A stretch of 30,577 bases of DNA from a virus. The notes below the pieces were generated by a model that was not told where the DNA came from, ran no database searches, and saw only the letters and a list, made by a program, of their open reading frames with translations. The position numbers and the translations under genes are program-made. How positions within the stretch are numbered: the first letter of the stretch is position 1; each line of letters starts with the position of its first letter. Positions 21,385 to 29,796 of the stretch are shown here, piece by piece. Location of the stretch: the IMG/VR virus record IMGVR_UViG_3300025872_000206, positions 1 to 30,577 of that record; one strand, written 5' to 3'.

Positions 21385-22148
21385 AGCACCTCATCATTCC
21401 TGACACACAATGTAAACCGGGGCACAGCTTTGAACACCTCTCTTGGGTGGGCAAGTATGCAGCAGAGAAGAAGCCAGATGTCATTGTCCATCTAGGAGAC
21501 CATTGGGATATGCCCTCCTTGTCCATCTATGACATAGGCAAGAAGAGCTTTGAAGGACGCACCTACAAGGAAGACATTGAGGCAGGCAAGGCAGGCATGG
21601 AAGCTTTGCTTGCCCCCATCAAGGCAGAACAGAAACGCTTGAGGGATAACAAGCACAAGCAATGGAAGCCACGCATGGTGTTCCTCATTGGCAACCACGA
21701 GGAGCGCATTGAACGGGCTATAGAGAGCGACAGAAAACTAGAAGGACTAATTGGATATAATGATTTCAAGCTTAAAGAAACTGGATGGGAAACATATCCT
21801 TTTTTACAGCCTATTGTTATCAATGGCGTTGCTTATTGTCACTACTTTACTTCTGGGGTTATGGGGAGACCAGTTAGCTCCCCTACTCTGTTGCTCACAA
21901 AAAAGCATATGAGTTGTGTTATGGGGCACGTTCAAGACAGGGGCATTGCCTTTGCTAAACGAGCAGATGGGAAGCGTATGACAGGGCTCTTTGCTGGTAT
22001 TTGTTATCAACATGATGAAGACTATCTGTCCCCACAAACCAACGGCTCATGGTCAGGTGTATGGATGCTCAACGAGGTGGATGATGGAGCCTTTGATGAG
22101 ATGCCTGTAAGCCTGACATATTTGAAGAAGAAGTATAAGGAGGCATAA
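21381..22148 (+). CDS. Metallophosphoesterase
   Basis: 255 residues. Calcineurin-type motifs: IIPDTQ (D8; the usual DxH is DxQ here), VHLGDHWD (D40, D43), LIGNHEER (N105, H106), CHYF (H154) and GHVQ (H183). The DTQCKPG and GDHWDMPSLS..YD..KKSFEGR blocks are those of a phage subfamily (recollection). It hydrolyses phosphomono- or diesters with two metals; the substrate is not predictable. It could act on nucleotides, DNA ends or cyclic nucleotides. ATGA overlap at the start, one-base overlap with the next gene. Confidence 0.85.
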   Translation: MKHLIIPDTQCKPGHSFEHLSWVGKYAAEKKPDVIVHLGDHWDMPSLSIYDIGKKSFEGRTYKEDIEAGKAGMEALLAPIKAEQKRLRDNKHKQWKPRMVFLIGNHEERIERAIESDRKLEGLIGYNDFKLKETGWETYPFLQPIVINGVAYCHYFTSGVMGRPVSSPTLLLTKKHMSCVMGHVQDRGIAFAKRADGKRMTGLFAGICYQHDEDYLSPQTNGSWSGVWMLNEVDDGAFDEMPVSLTYLKKKYKEA

Positions 22149-22309
22149 TGGCTCTCACCCTTATCGACATAGCTGACTTGCTAAAAAGACAAGACTGTGT
22201 TACAATATTAGAACTGTTAGATGTTAATGAAGATGAGCTTGTCGATAGGTTTATGGATAAGCTAGAAGAAAAAGCTGATTTTTTAGAAAGGGAACTGGAT
22301 GAGCTATGA
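22148..22309 (+). CDS. 53-residue acidic helical protein
   Basis: Sequence MALTLIDIADLLKRQDCVTI then LELLDVNEDELVDRFMDKLEEKADFLERELDEL. Two helices with a DELVDRF / EEKADFLERE repeat-like acidic pattern. Start overlaps the phosphoesterase stop; the end overlaps the RNR start by 11 nt. AAGGAGG is upstream. Function unknown; a fold as a small three-helix adaptor is conceivable. Confidence 0.65.
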   Translation: MALTLIDIADLLKRQDCVTILELLDVNEDELVDRFMDKLEEKADFLERELDEL

Positions 22310-24209
22310 AACACCGTGGAGCACTGTTGGCTACCTTACATATAAGCGCACCTATTCACGCCGCTTAGACGAAACTTCTCCCAATAGTCCGACAGAAGAA
22401 TTTGAGGATACAATTGATAGAGTGGTGAATGCTGCAAACAATCAACTGTCTTGTGGCTTCTCGTATGGAGAACAGAAACGCCTCAAGAAATACTTGATGG
22501 AACTAAAGGGGACAGTTGCTGGACGTTTCTTGTGGCAGCTAGGTACTCCCACAGTGGACAAGCTTGGTTTGTCTAGCCTGCAAAACTGTGCCTTCACTGT
22601 TGTTGACAAACCTGTTGAGCCTTTCATTTGGGCTATGGACTTGTTGATGCTGGGCTCAGGAGTGGGCTATAACATTCAGCGAACTAACGTAGAAAAGCTT
22701 CCTCCTGTGAATGCTGAGTTTAAGACACCAACTCGTTCAGACACAGATGATGCCGACTTCATTGTTCCTGACAGCAGAGAGGGCTGGGTGAGGCTGCTTG
22801 GCAAGACGCTTAAAGCAGCCTTCCTTGCTCACGAAAGCGGAAGACAAACCTTCACCTATAGCACCAAGCTTATTCGCTCCAAAGGGGCTCCTATCAAGGG
22901 CTTTGGTGGTGTAGCTTCTGGGTCAGAAGACTTGGTGTGGGGCATCTCTAAGATTGGTGAGATATTGGAGAAGAGAGCAGGCAAGAAGCTGCGTCCTGTT
23001 GATTGTCTTGATGTGATGAACATCATTGGTGCTATTGTTGTGGCTGGTAATGTTAGACGCTCTGCTCAAATTGCCATTGGAGATGCTGACGATGTGGAAT
23101 ATTTGCTTGCTAAACGATGGGACTTGGGAAATATCCCCTCATGGAGAGACAAGTCCAACAACAGCGTGGTTTGTAATGACATTGGAGATTTGCATGAGTT
23201 CTTCTGGGATGGATATGAGGGTAAGGGAGAGCCGTATGGCCTCATCAACCTTAAGCTGTCTCGAAAGGTGGGGCGTTTGGGAGACACCAACTACCCTGAC
23301 CCGGAAGTACAAGGATATAACCCCTGTGCAGAACAGAGCCTAGCTGATAAAGAAACCTGCTGCCTTGCTGAAATATTCCTACCTAACATCAAGAGTAAGG
23401 AAGAGATGCTTGATGTGGCTAAGCTTCTCTATCGTGTTAACAAACACAGCCTTGCCTTGAAGTGTCACCTCAAGAGCACAGAAGCCATTGTTAACAAGAA
23501 CATGAGGATGGGCATTGGTGTAACTGGTGTGCTGCAAGCAACAGAGGAACAGAAGAGTTGGCTCAAGGATGTGTATGAACAGCTACGGGAATATGACAAG
23601 AGCTATTCTGCACAGCATGGCTTTCCTGAGAGCATTAAGCTGACAACAGTGAAGCCCTCTGGTACACTTAGCTTGCTTTCTGGTGTCACCCCTGGTGCTC
23701 ACCCTGCTTATGCTCGTTATATGATTCGGCGTATTCGCATTGCAAGCAACCATTCATTGGTGCAGGTTTGTAAAGATCATGGCTACCATGTGGAATATCA
23801 GCAAAACTTTGATGGGACAGAAGACCACTCAACTGTTGTTGTTAGCTTTCCCTTTAGCCACCCTGAGACAGCCAAGCTTGCTAAGGATATGACAGCCATT
23901 GACCAGCTAGAGGTGGTGAAGTGGCTTCAAGAAGTGTGGAGTGATAACAGCGTAAGCTGCACCGTCTACTACAGGAAGGAAGAGCTTAATGATATTAAGA
24001 AATATCTCAAGAAACATTACAAGAACAATCACAAGAGCTTGTCGTTTTTGTTACATAGTGAGCATGGTTTCAAGCAAGCGCCTCTGGAGGAAATTACGAA
24101 AGAGGAATATGACAATATGGTGAAAGCCACTAAGCTCATCACTCAGATTGACGAGGCTAACATTGGCCTAGAAGATGAGTGTGCAACTGGTGCTTGCCCT
24201 ATCCGGTAG
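22299..24209 (+). CDS. nrdJ: Class II (B12-dependent) ribonucleoside-triphosphate reductase
   Basis: 636 residues. It carries the monomeric class II set: NCAF (C97) and C354 as the active-site redox pair, NPCAE with the thiyl-radical Cys (C343) and Glu (E345), and a C-terminal CATGAC (C628, C633) for reduction by thioredoxin. Other hallmarks are MLGSGVGYNIQ, AGNVRRSAQIAIGD and VKPSGTLSLLSG. It converts NTPs to dNTPs using adenosylcobalamin and needs no small subunit, so it works with or without oxygen if the host makes or imports B12. Slightly shorter than Lactobacillus RTPR (739). It overlaps the upstream gene by 11 nt and is the last large gene of the operon. Confidence 0.95.
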   Translation: MSYETPWSTVGYLTYKRTYSRRLDETSPNSPTEEFEDTIDRVVNAANNQLSCGFSYGEQKRLKKYLMELKGTVAGRFLWQLGTPTVDKLGLSSLQNCAFTVVDKPVEPFIWAMDLLMLGSGVGYNIQRTNVEKLPPVNAEFKTPTRSDTDDADFIVPDSREGWVRLLGKTLKAAFLAHESGRQTFTYSTKLIRSKGAPIKGFGGVASGSEDLVWGISKIGEILEKRAGKKLRPVDCLDVMNIIGAIVVAGNVRRSAQIAIGDADDVEYLLAKRWDLGNIPSWRDKSNNSVVCNDIGDLHEFFWDGYEGKGEPYGLINLKLSRKVGRLGDTNYPDPEVQGYNPCAEQSLADKETCCLAEIFLPNIKSKEEMLDVAKLLYRVNKHSLALKCHLKSTEAIVNKNMRMGIGVTGVLQATEEQKSWLKDVYEQLREYDKSYSAQHGFPESIKLTTVKPSGTLSLLSGVTPGAHPAYARYMIRRIRIASNHSLVQVCKDHGYHVEYQQNFDGTEDHSTVVVSFPFSHPETAKLAKDMTAIDQLEVVKWLQEVWSDNSVSCTVYYRKEELNDIKKYLKKHYKNNHKSLSFLLHSEHGFKQAPLEEITKEEYDNMVKATKLITQIDEANIGLEDECATGACPIR

Positions 24210-24318
24210 GACAAAGTGCTTCTTTTTGGCTAAAAAATCAAGGTCAGTTCAGGGGGTAAAACAGGGGGCTAGTACCTCCCTACATACCCCACATGAACAA
24301 CCCTGATAGAAGGGATAT
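24210..24318 (+). other. Gap after RNR, unassigned
   Basis: 109 bases with no gene. A weak inverted element AGGGGGCTAGTACCTCCCT is present, without a clear T-run. No consensus promoter is visible. Confidence 0.4.
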
Positions 24319-24486
24319 ATGAGCATTGTGTTAAACTTACGTCAAGGAATAGGCTTTGACATTGAATATAATAACGACATTCTTCATGTCATTGAAGTGG
24401 AAGGAAAGGAAACTGTTGCTGAATATGCAGGCATCATCATCAAAATACCATTCCTATCTATATACATAGGTCAGTTCTATGTATAA
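24319..24486 (+). CDS. 55-residue protein at the operon end
   Basis: AGAAGGG lies upstream of ATG 24319. The protein MSIVLNLRQGIGFDIEYNND, then ILHVIEVEGKETVAEYAGIIIKIPFLSIYIGQFYV, is beta-strand-like and resembles the short sugar/carbon-storage-regulator (CsrA) type fold only superficially. No firm family. Ends at the bidirectional terminator. Function unknown. Confidence 0.6.
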   Translation: MSIVLNLRQGIGFDIEYNNDILHVIEVEGKETVAEYAGIIIKIPFLSIYIGQFYV

Positions 24487-24515
24487 AAAAGAAGGGCTCC
24501 TAAGGAGCCCTTTTT
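24485..24515. terminator. Bidirectional rho-independent terminator
   Basis: Stem GGGCTCC / GGAGCCC (24494-24500 and 24504-24510), loop TAA. Five Ts follow on the + strand and six As precede, so it terminates both the rightward operon and the converging leftward one. Its stem core matches the capsid terminator at 1344-1366. Confidence 0.85.
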
Positions 24516-24516
24516 A

Positions 24517-24532
24517 GTTACTAGCTAGTAAC
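24517..24532. promoter_or_regulatory. 16-bp dispersed motif, site 7 (GTTACTAGCTAGTAAC)
   Basis: Perfect palindrome between the convergent operons, 2 nt after the terminator. Its last base belongs to the stop codon of the leftward virion gene. Confidence 0.8.
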
Positions 24533-26544
24533 TATTGCTGATACCCTTTTATTTCTTGTAAGCCATACTTCTCAATTAGTGCGTTATAGTATTTCTTAGC
24601 AAACACAGGGTCTGTTTTATATATTTCATTTGATAGAGCTACTCCTGCTGTTTTCTTAGCACGGCTTATAGCTTTATCCATATCCACTTCTTTTTTGTAC
24701 TTGTCCTGCTCCATAAATCTAGGATTATTTTTAAGCCTTTCAACTTCTTGAGCAATCAAAGTTCCAGACAATTCCTTAAGCCTAGAATATTGTTCTGTTG
24801 TTAGCTCCACTCCTTTAAGCTTCTTAGGAGAAGGAGCAATGTCTACATTTAGTGAAGACAGGGTTTGCTCAACTGATGTGGGAGTTACTGTTTTAATTCC
24901 AATTAAAGCATTAGAAACACTAGGCTCCTCTGGGCCACCTGTCATCTTATACTTAATTGGCAGGTTCTCTCTTAGTCCCGGTATTCTGCTTTGTGCTCTC
25001 TCAAGGAAAGTGGTAGACTCACGCTCATACTTGTCAGAAAGACGAGCAGTGGTTGCAGATATTGCTGGTACAATTGCATTAGCATAGCTAGTTAAGAAAG
25101 CCTCACCATGACGCTCAGCATCTGTCATAGCAAAGATTGCTTTAGACAATCCTTCCATAAAGCTTTTCTCAAAGATGTTATTCTTAATAGCTTCAGCGTA
25201 TGCTGATAGGTATTCTTTAGCATTCTTATCTGGGTTTTTATTATCACGATAGTCATTGATAATTTTAACCGCATCAGCAGTCATACCAAACACAGTAGCT
25301 AATGGTTCAATCTTTTGATAGCTCACCCAGCTATCTCCAACCTTTATACTAAAAGGAGGTCTTCCATCTTTAGGCTCTGAACCAGTGATTAGTCCTTGGT
25401 TTGCTAGGCTTGTTAGGTAGACAGCAGCACCAAGACCAATAGCTTGTTTAGCTAATAGTTTGCTTCTTTGCTCTGGCATTTTTAAAGCAAACTCAAACTT
25501 ACCAGAATCTCTAATTTCTTTTTTAATAAGTGGAGCAGTGCCAGGAATGTAGCTTACGCCTTCTTTAAGGATGTTGTAAGGGGTTTTAACAAAGGGAACA
25601 ATGAGCACACTCCAAGGATGTTCTGCTCGTGCATTAGCAATTGTTGCTGCAAATCCTGTAAGCTTTTCTTGGAAAACATTTTCTTTAGCAAATGCTTGAA
25701 CATCTGTAAACTTAGTTACTCCAAGGTTTTCTTTTATTTTACTTTGCCAGTTTTCTACAGTGAATCTATCTGCAATTAGTTTGTTATAAATTGCATTAGA
25801 GTCTTCTCCTGTTTTACTTGCAATGTCAGCAGCTTTTCTATAAGCTAATGCATTGTATTCCATGCGTCTAAAGATGGCTTTATTAAACTCGTCAATAAAG
25901 ATGCCAACCTTAGTTGGAAGACGAATGGCATCTCCAACTGTACCGGGAATTTGTTTCTGAGCATAGTCATAAAGCTGCGTCTTCAACATCTCTGCTCTTT
26001 CTTCTGGCAGATAATTCTCGTTAACAAATTTTCTAAACTGTCCTTCAGTCATGCCCCATGCTTTAGGGTGCATATTAACATCAAGAGGTCTGCCAGTAAC
26101 CCAACCTGATTTGGCAAAAGCCATAGCTTCTCCAAAGCCCTGCATAATGCCCCTAATCATTGCCAGCCCTTCTCCTGCATATTTTTTCTCTGCTTGAGAA
26201 TAAACCGCTGTACCATCTGGCCCCACTGTTTTAACTTTTGTAGCAGCACTTGGCATAAAAGCTTCAACTGTTCTAATGACGGGTTGAATAATCATTTGTG
26301 TTAACGCTGAAATTGCATTAACAGCAGGCGTTGCTGGGCCAGAAAGATAGCCATTGATAATAAATTCAGATGCTATTAAGCCAGCCTTTCCCGGTTGCTT
26401 AGACATTGAATTTATAATTGAGGTCATTGCCTCATCTTTTTTATTAGCAGGTAAGTCAGATAAGATGTTGTCTACTTGTGCCTGCTTATCGGCAAGAGCG
26501 TCAAACCATGTATTACAAGCGGGTGAATAAGAACCTATTTTCAT
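24532..26544 (-). CDS. Large virion / ejection protein (polyvalent-protein C-terminal-like)
   Basis: 670 residues. Segments such as FIINGYLSGPATPAVNAISALTQM (about 60-90), PFVKTPYNILKEGVSYIPG, and SIKVGDSWVSYQKIEPLATVFGMTAD with a hydrophobic helix (GLGAAVYLTSLANQGLITG) resemble the C-terminal part of large polyvalent phage proteins co-injected with DNA (family recollection). AAAGGA and a 9-nt gap link it to the upstream gene, whose end (KIGGYATPGAGCN) resembles this protein's start (KIGSYSPACN). It may be the second half of a formerly single protein. It ends next to the terminator. Enzymatic motifs not recognised. Confidence 0.7.
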   Translation of the reverse strand: MKIGSYSPACNTWFDALADKQAQVDNILSDLPANKKDEAMTSIINSMSKQPGKAGLIASEFIINGYLSGPATPAVNAISALTQMIIQPVIRTVEAFMPSAATKVKTVGPDGTAVYSQAEKKYAGEGLAMIRGIMQGFGEAMAFAKSGWVTGRPLDVNMHPKAWGMTEGQFRKFVNENYLPEERAEMLKTQLYDYAQKQIPGTVGDAIRLPTKVGIFIDEFNKAIFRRMEYNALAYRKAADIASKTGEDSNAIYNKLIADRFTVENWQSKIKENLGVTKFTDVQAFAKENVFQEKLTGFAATIANARAEHPWSVLIVPFVKTPYNILKEGVSYIPGTAPLIKKEIRDSGKFEFALKMPEQRSKLLAKQAIGLGAAVYLTSLANQGLITGSEPKDGRPPFSIKVGDSWVSYQKIEPLATVFGMTADAVKIINDYRDNKNPDKNAKEYLSAYAEAIKNNIFEKSFMEGLSKAIFAMTDAERHGEAFLTSYANAIVPAISATTARLSDKYERESTTFLERAQSRIPGLRENLPIKYKMTGGPEEPSVSNALIGIKTVTPTSVEQTLSSLNVDIAPSPKKLKGVELTTEQYSRLKELSGTLIAQEVERLKNNPRFMEQDKYKKEVDMDKAISRAKKTAGVALSNEIYKTDPVFAKKYYNALIEKYGLQEIKGYQQ

Positions 26545-26553
26545 TTTATTCCT

Positions 26554-28758
26554 TTAATTACAACCAGCACCGGGAGTGGCATATCCTCCAATTTTTTCTC
26601 CCTTCATCACCATGTCTTTAGCATGACGAAGAGCATTCATTTTTGCTGATGCTTTTGATCGTTGTCCTTGAAAGATGTTAATAACACCTAAATGCATTTG
26701 AGTTGCAGCCATTATGTTTGTCTTTATCTCATCTGTCATTTTGCCTGCTTCCCTTAACAGGTTATATTCTTTTAAAGTGTTTTTAACAAAAGCCAAGCTC
26801 TCATAAAACTGAGGGGCAACTGCTGCAATTTGATCTGATGTCCATTCATTCTTTGGGTTCTTTAGAACAAAATCAATTAAGTCAGCGTGTTCTTTTAATA
26901 TAGAAGCTTCACCAGCAGCAGCCCTTGTTGGAAAATTCTCAGCACTCATTGGGCCTTTACCTATTCCTCTTAATGTTTTCCCTGTTTCACCCAGAGCTTG
27001 CGTAACTCTATTAACAATGTTAGTAGATTCTTGATCTAACACTTTACCAACTGTCACCTTTCTAGGTTGCCATTTACTTAGAACTTTTTCAACTTGTGTT
27101 TTAAAAGGAACATCTTCTGCATACACAAGCTCTTTAGGAGTTTGAGCCGCGCCAGCAGTTTGCTTACCAAAGCCTAAGTTAAAAGCACTTGGGTTTCTAA
27201 CAAGCTGCTCAGGGGTTGGGCTCTGTCCTGCATCTATACGAGCTTGTGCAGCAGCTCTCTCCTCTGCTGTCTTAGCTGTGGCAACTACAGCCTCATCAAC
27301 TGTCTTAAAGCCATTCTCATCTAGCGTCTTCTGAATGTTAGCAACCTGAGCCTGTTGAGCGGGTGTAAGAGGAGCTTCTCCTGTTGTTTCTTTTACAGGA
27401 GGAATGTCTGCTTCTTTAGCTACAACAGCAGGAGGAGCTGGAGGAACAGGAGTAGGCTCAGGGGCTCTGCCTGTTCTTTGCATTACAGCAGCAATACGAG
27501 CATCCCTAGCAGCAATGGCAGCAGCATCAGGAGCCATAGCTTCTGCTTTTGTTGCTATTGGAAACTGAGCTGCTTGTTTCTGTCTAGCAAGCAAGGCTTT
27601 AATTTGGTCAGCTTCTGCTGTCTTCTCTGCAATAATTCTTTTGAGATAGTCTTCTGCACTGGTGAGCTTAGCTTCTTGAGGGGCAGCTCTACCTGCTATA
27701 GCTGGCTCTTGAGGGGCTGCTCTAAGCAAGGCAGCAGTTTGTCTTGGCTGCTCTCCCGGCATACGCTCAACAAGACCCATGCTTTGAGGAGTTTCTCCTT
27801 CACCCCTTGTAAGCAATGCAGCCTGTTGTCTTTCTCTAGGCTGTTGTTGCACCTCAAACAAGCGTTCTTCTGCTCTAGCAATATCAGCTTCAGTTTTAAC
27901 AAGCCTATCTTCTAGCTGTTTAACAGCACTAGTTCCCTCAAGTCCTTCAACGCCTCTACCTTCTGTCCTTCTTAGGTAGGCAGGGGTTTCAATTGTTTGG
28001 GGTACAGCTTCATCAGCAGCTCGTGTTACAGGAGCAGTCTCATCAGCAGCTCTTACAACAGACGCTGTCTCACCAGCAGCCAGCTCATCAGCAATGCGCT
28101 CTGCTGCTGTCTTAGGGGCAACCTCTGGGACAGCAGGCTTTCGTGTTAGCCTTTGAATTAGAGCACCAGCGCCCCCACCAATGGCTGCTCCTCCAGCAGT
28201 TCCTATGATAGCATTAAGGGCTCTGTCTGCATTAAATAAACCAGTGTCTGCCCCTTCTTTAGTGATGGGTTCTAATAGACCACCAAAAGCTCCCTGAGCT
28301 GCTCCTTGTTTAGCAAGAGTGCCTGTAATAGTTGCTGCTTTAAGAGGAGCAACAACAACGGTTGGAAGAGCTATGGGGTCTCCACCTGCTCCAAGAATAG
28401 TACCAGCTATAGATGTTTTAGGATAGAGAGACCCATAAATATCAGAAGCTTCTTTCTCTGCTCTTATCTGAGCATTATCAGCAATCCCAGTAATTTGTCC
28501 AATACCTTGAGCAGAGCTTCCTAGTTGTCTAATAAACTCCTGTCCAAAAGCTTTAGATGCTCCTCCTTTAAGGAGGTGAGCAATAATTTGCTCATCTGTA
28601 TAGCCTTCTTCTTTAGCTCCTTGAATGTTAAATTTATTCTTTTCTGCGAGATAGGAAGCTATAGCCTCTTTAGAATGCCCAGCCTTAAGCGCACCTACAA
28701 GATCAAACGATTCTTGAAGGGCTGTGCTTTGCTCTTCTGGAGAAAGAATCTCTGCCAT
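26554..28758 (-). CDS. Internal virion-type large protein, probably co-ejected
   Basis: 734 residues. The N-terminus has short helices (YLAEKNKFNIQGAKEEGYTDEQIIAHLLKGGASKAFG). A Gly/Ala-rich hydrophobic stretch (IIGTAGGAAIGGGAGALI, about 190-207) could insert in a membrane. A long Ala/Glu/Gln/Pro-rich region (about 215-560) follows, with short repeats (AADETAPVTRAADEA; RAAPQEPAIAGRAAPQEA), then a folded C-terminal helical domain. This fits internal or ejection proteins that leave the capsid with the genome. No lysozyme motif is seen. It lies between genes 1 and 9 nt away, in one transcript. Confidence 0.7.
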   Translation of the reverse strand: MAEILSPEEQSTALQESFDLVGALKAGHSKEAIASYLAEKNKFNIQGAKEEGYTDEQIIAHLLKGGASKAFGQEFIRQLGSSAQGIGQITGIADNAQIRAEKEASDIYGSLYPKTSIAGTILGAGGDPIALPTVVVAPLKAATITGTLAKQGAAQGAFGGLLEPITKEGADTGLFNADRALNAIIGTAGGAAIGGGAGALIQRLTRKPAVPEVAPKTAAERIADELAAGETASVVRAADETAPVTRAADEAVPQTIETPAYLRRTEGRGVEGLEGTSAVKQLEDRLVKTEADIARAEERLFEVQQQPRERQQAALLTRGEGETPQSMGLVERMPGEQPRQTAALLRAAPQEPAIAGRAAPQEAKLTSAEDYLKRIIAEKTAEADQIKALLARQKQAAQFPIATKAEAMAPDAAAIAARDARIAAVMQRTGRAPEPTPVPPAPPAVVAKEADIPPVKETTGEAPLTPAQQAQVANIQKTLDENGFKTVDEAVVATAKTAEERAAAQARIDAGQSPTPEQLVRNPSAFNLGFGKQTAGAAQTPKELVYAEDVPFKTQVEKVLSKWQPRKVTVGKVLDQESTNIVNRVTQALGETGKTLRGIGKGPMSAENFPTRAAAGEASILKEHADLIDFVLKNPKNEWTSDQIAAVAPQFYESLAFVKNTLKEYNLLREAGKMTDEIKTNIMAATQMHLGVINIFQGQRSKASAKMNALRHAKDMVMKGEKIGGYATPGAGCN

Positions 28759-28759
28759 A

Positions 28760-29785
28760 TTAAGGAGCCGTTCCTAAGGACATATCAAAAGCTGAAAGTG
28801 GTTTAGTTGGTGGGACTTTTTGTTCTGACTTTGGTGCAGCAGTAGTAGGGGTTGAAGGCATTAGTTTATTTCTAACAGCCGCTTCTTCAGCAAGCATTCC
28901 ACCACTATCCCACTGGTCTTGTGTATATGTTTTACCAGTGCCTGCTCCCATAATTTTTCCATTCTTTACTGGAATACCAATAGGAACATTTGTAAACCTT
29001 CCCGTCATATCAGCAATAGGCATTGTTATCTTTCCACTTATAGCGTCTTGTATTGCTCTAGCTTGAGATGCTTGAGCTGTTTTTAGAGATGCTTGAGCTT
29101 GCATTTCAAGAGCCTGTACTCTACGCATTTCAAGGGCTTGCTTTTGTCTGTCTTGTTCAAGGTCTCTTGCAGCTGCTAAATACTTAGCCATTGCTTCTTT
29201 ATATTCTTTAGAATCTTGAGGGGCTGTTTCCATAATTGCAGCGTTCTCTTGAATTTTCTGTTCATAGCTTTTGAGCTTGTCTGCTCTTTCTGCAATTTGA
29301 CCTCTGAGAGCCTCTAATTCTACAGGTGCTTTTTCAGCCTCTCTTTGTGCCCTGTCTTTAGAAATCTTAAGCTCTTCTTGAGCAATACCAAGACGGCCTT
29401 GTTGATACTTAATTGCTTCTTCAGCTTTCCTAGCTTCCAAGCCAGCATTACGAGCCTTCAATGCATCTTGTGTGAGCCCTCTGTTAGCAAGCTCTGTAGA
29501 CAAAGCGCCATACATTTCTGCATCGCTTGTAAGCCCAAGCCCTTGCACGGTACGCATAGCATCATCAATGCCCTTAGCCCTCACCTCATCAGCCGTCATT
29601 CCCCCAATCATGCGTCCAGCACCATAGCCCATCATAGCACCAGCGTTGCCACCAAGAGAAACCACTTGCTGCAAAAGCCCTTGAGCCCCCATCTGCTGAG
29701 GAGATGTGAGCATTCCTTCTAGATATTGCTGCCCCAGTTGTTGCTGAGTGGGCATATTAAATAGAGACATAACATCACTAGCCAT
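28760..29785 (-). CDS. Coiled-coil virion protein, unknown exact role
   Basis: 341 residues. The N-terminus MASDVMSLFNMPTQQQLGQQ-YLEGMLTSPQQMGAQGLLQQVVSLGGNAGAMMGYGAGRMIGGM is Gln/Gly-rich, then a long coiled coil (about 100-230: ARKAEEAIKYQQGRLGIAQEELKISKDRAQREAEKAPVELEAL...). It is typical of podovirus internal or tail-associated structural proteins. It is separated from the next gene by one nucleotide. AAGGAG lies upstream of the ATG. Confidence 0.7.
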   Translation of the reverse strand: MASDVMSLFNMPTQQQLGQQYLEGMLTSPQQMGAQGLLQQVVSLGGNAGAMMGYGAGRMIGGMTADEVRAKGIDDAMRTVQGLGLTSDAEMYGALSTELANRGLTQDALKARNAGLEARKAEEAIKYQQGRLGIAQEELKISKDRAQREAEKAPVELEALRGQIAERADKLKSYEQKIQENAAIMETAPQDSKEYKEAMAKYLAAARDLEQDRQKQALEMRRVQALEMQAQASLKTAQASQARAIQDAISGKITMPIADMTGRFTNVPIGIPVKNGKIMGAGTGKTYTQDQWDSGGMLAEEAAVRNKLMPSTPTTAAPKSEQKVPPTKPLSAFDMSLGTAP

Positions 29786-29796
29786 TTAGTTTCTCC

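Noticed and set aside
27355-27915. 186-residue Ser/Cys-rich frame on the + strand
   Set aside because: Antisense of the Ala/Glu-rich region of the 734-residue virion gene.
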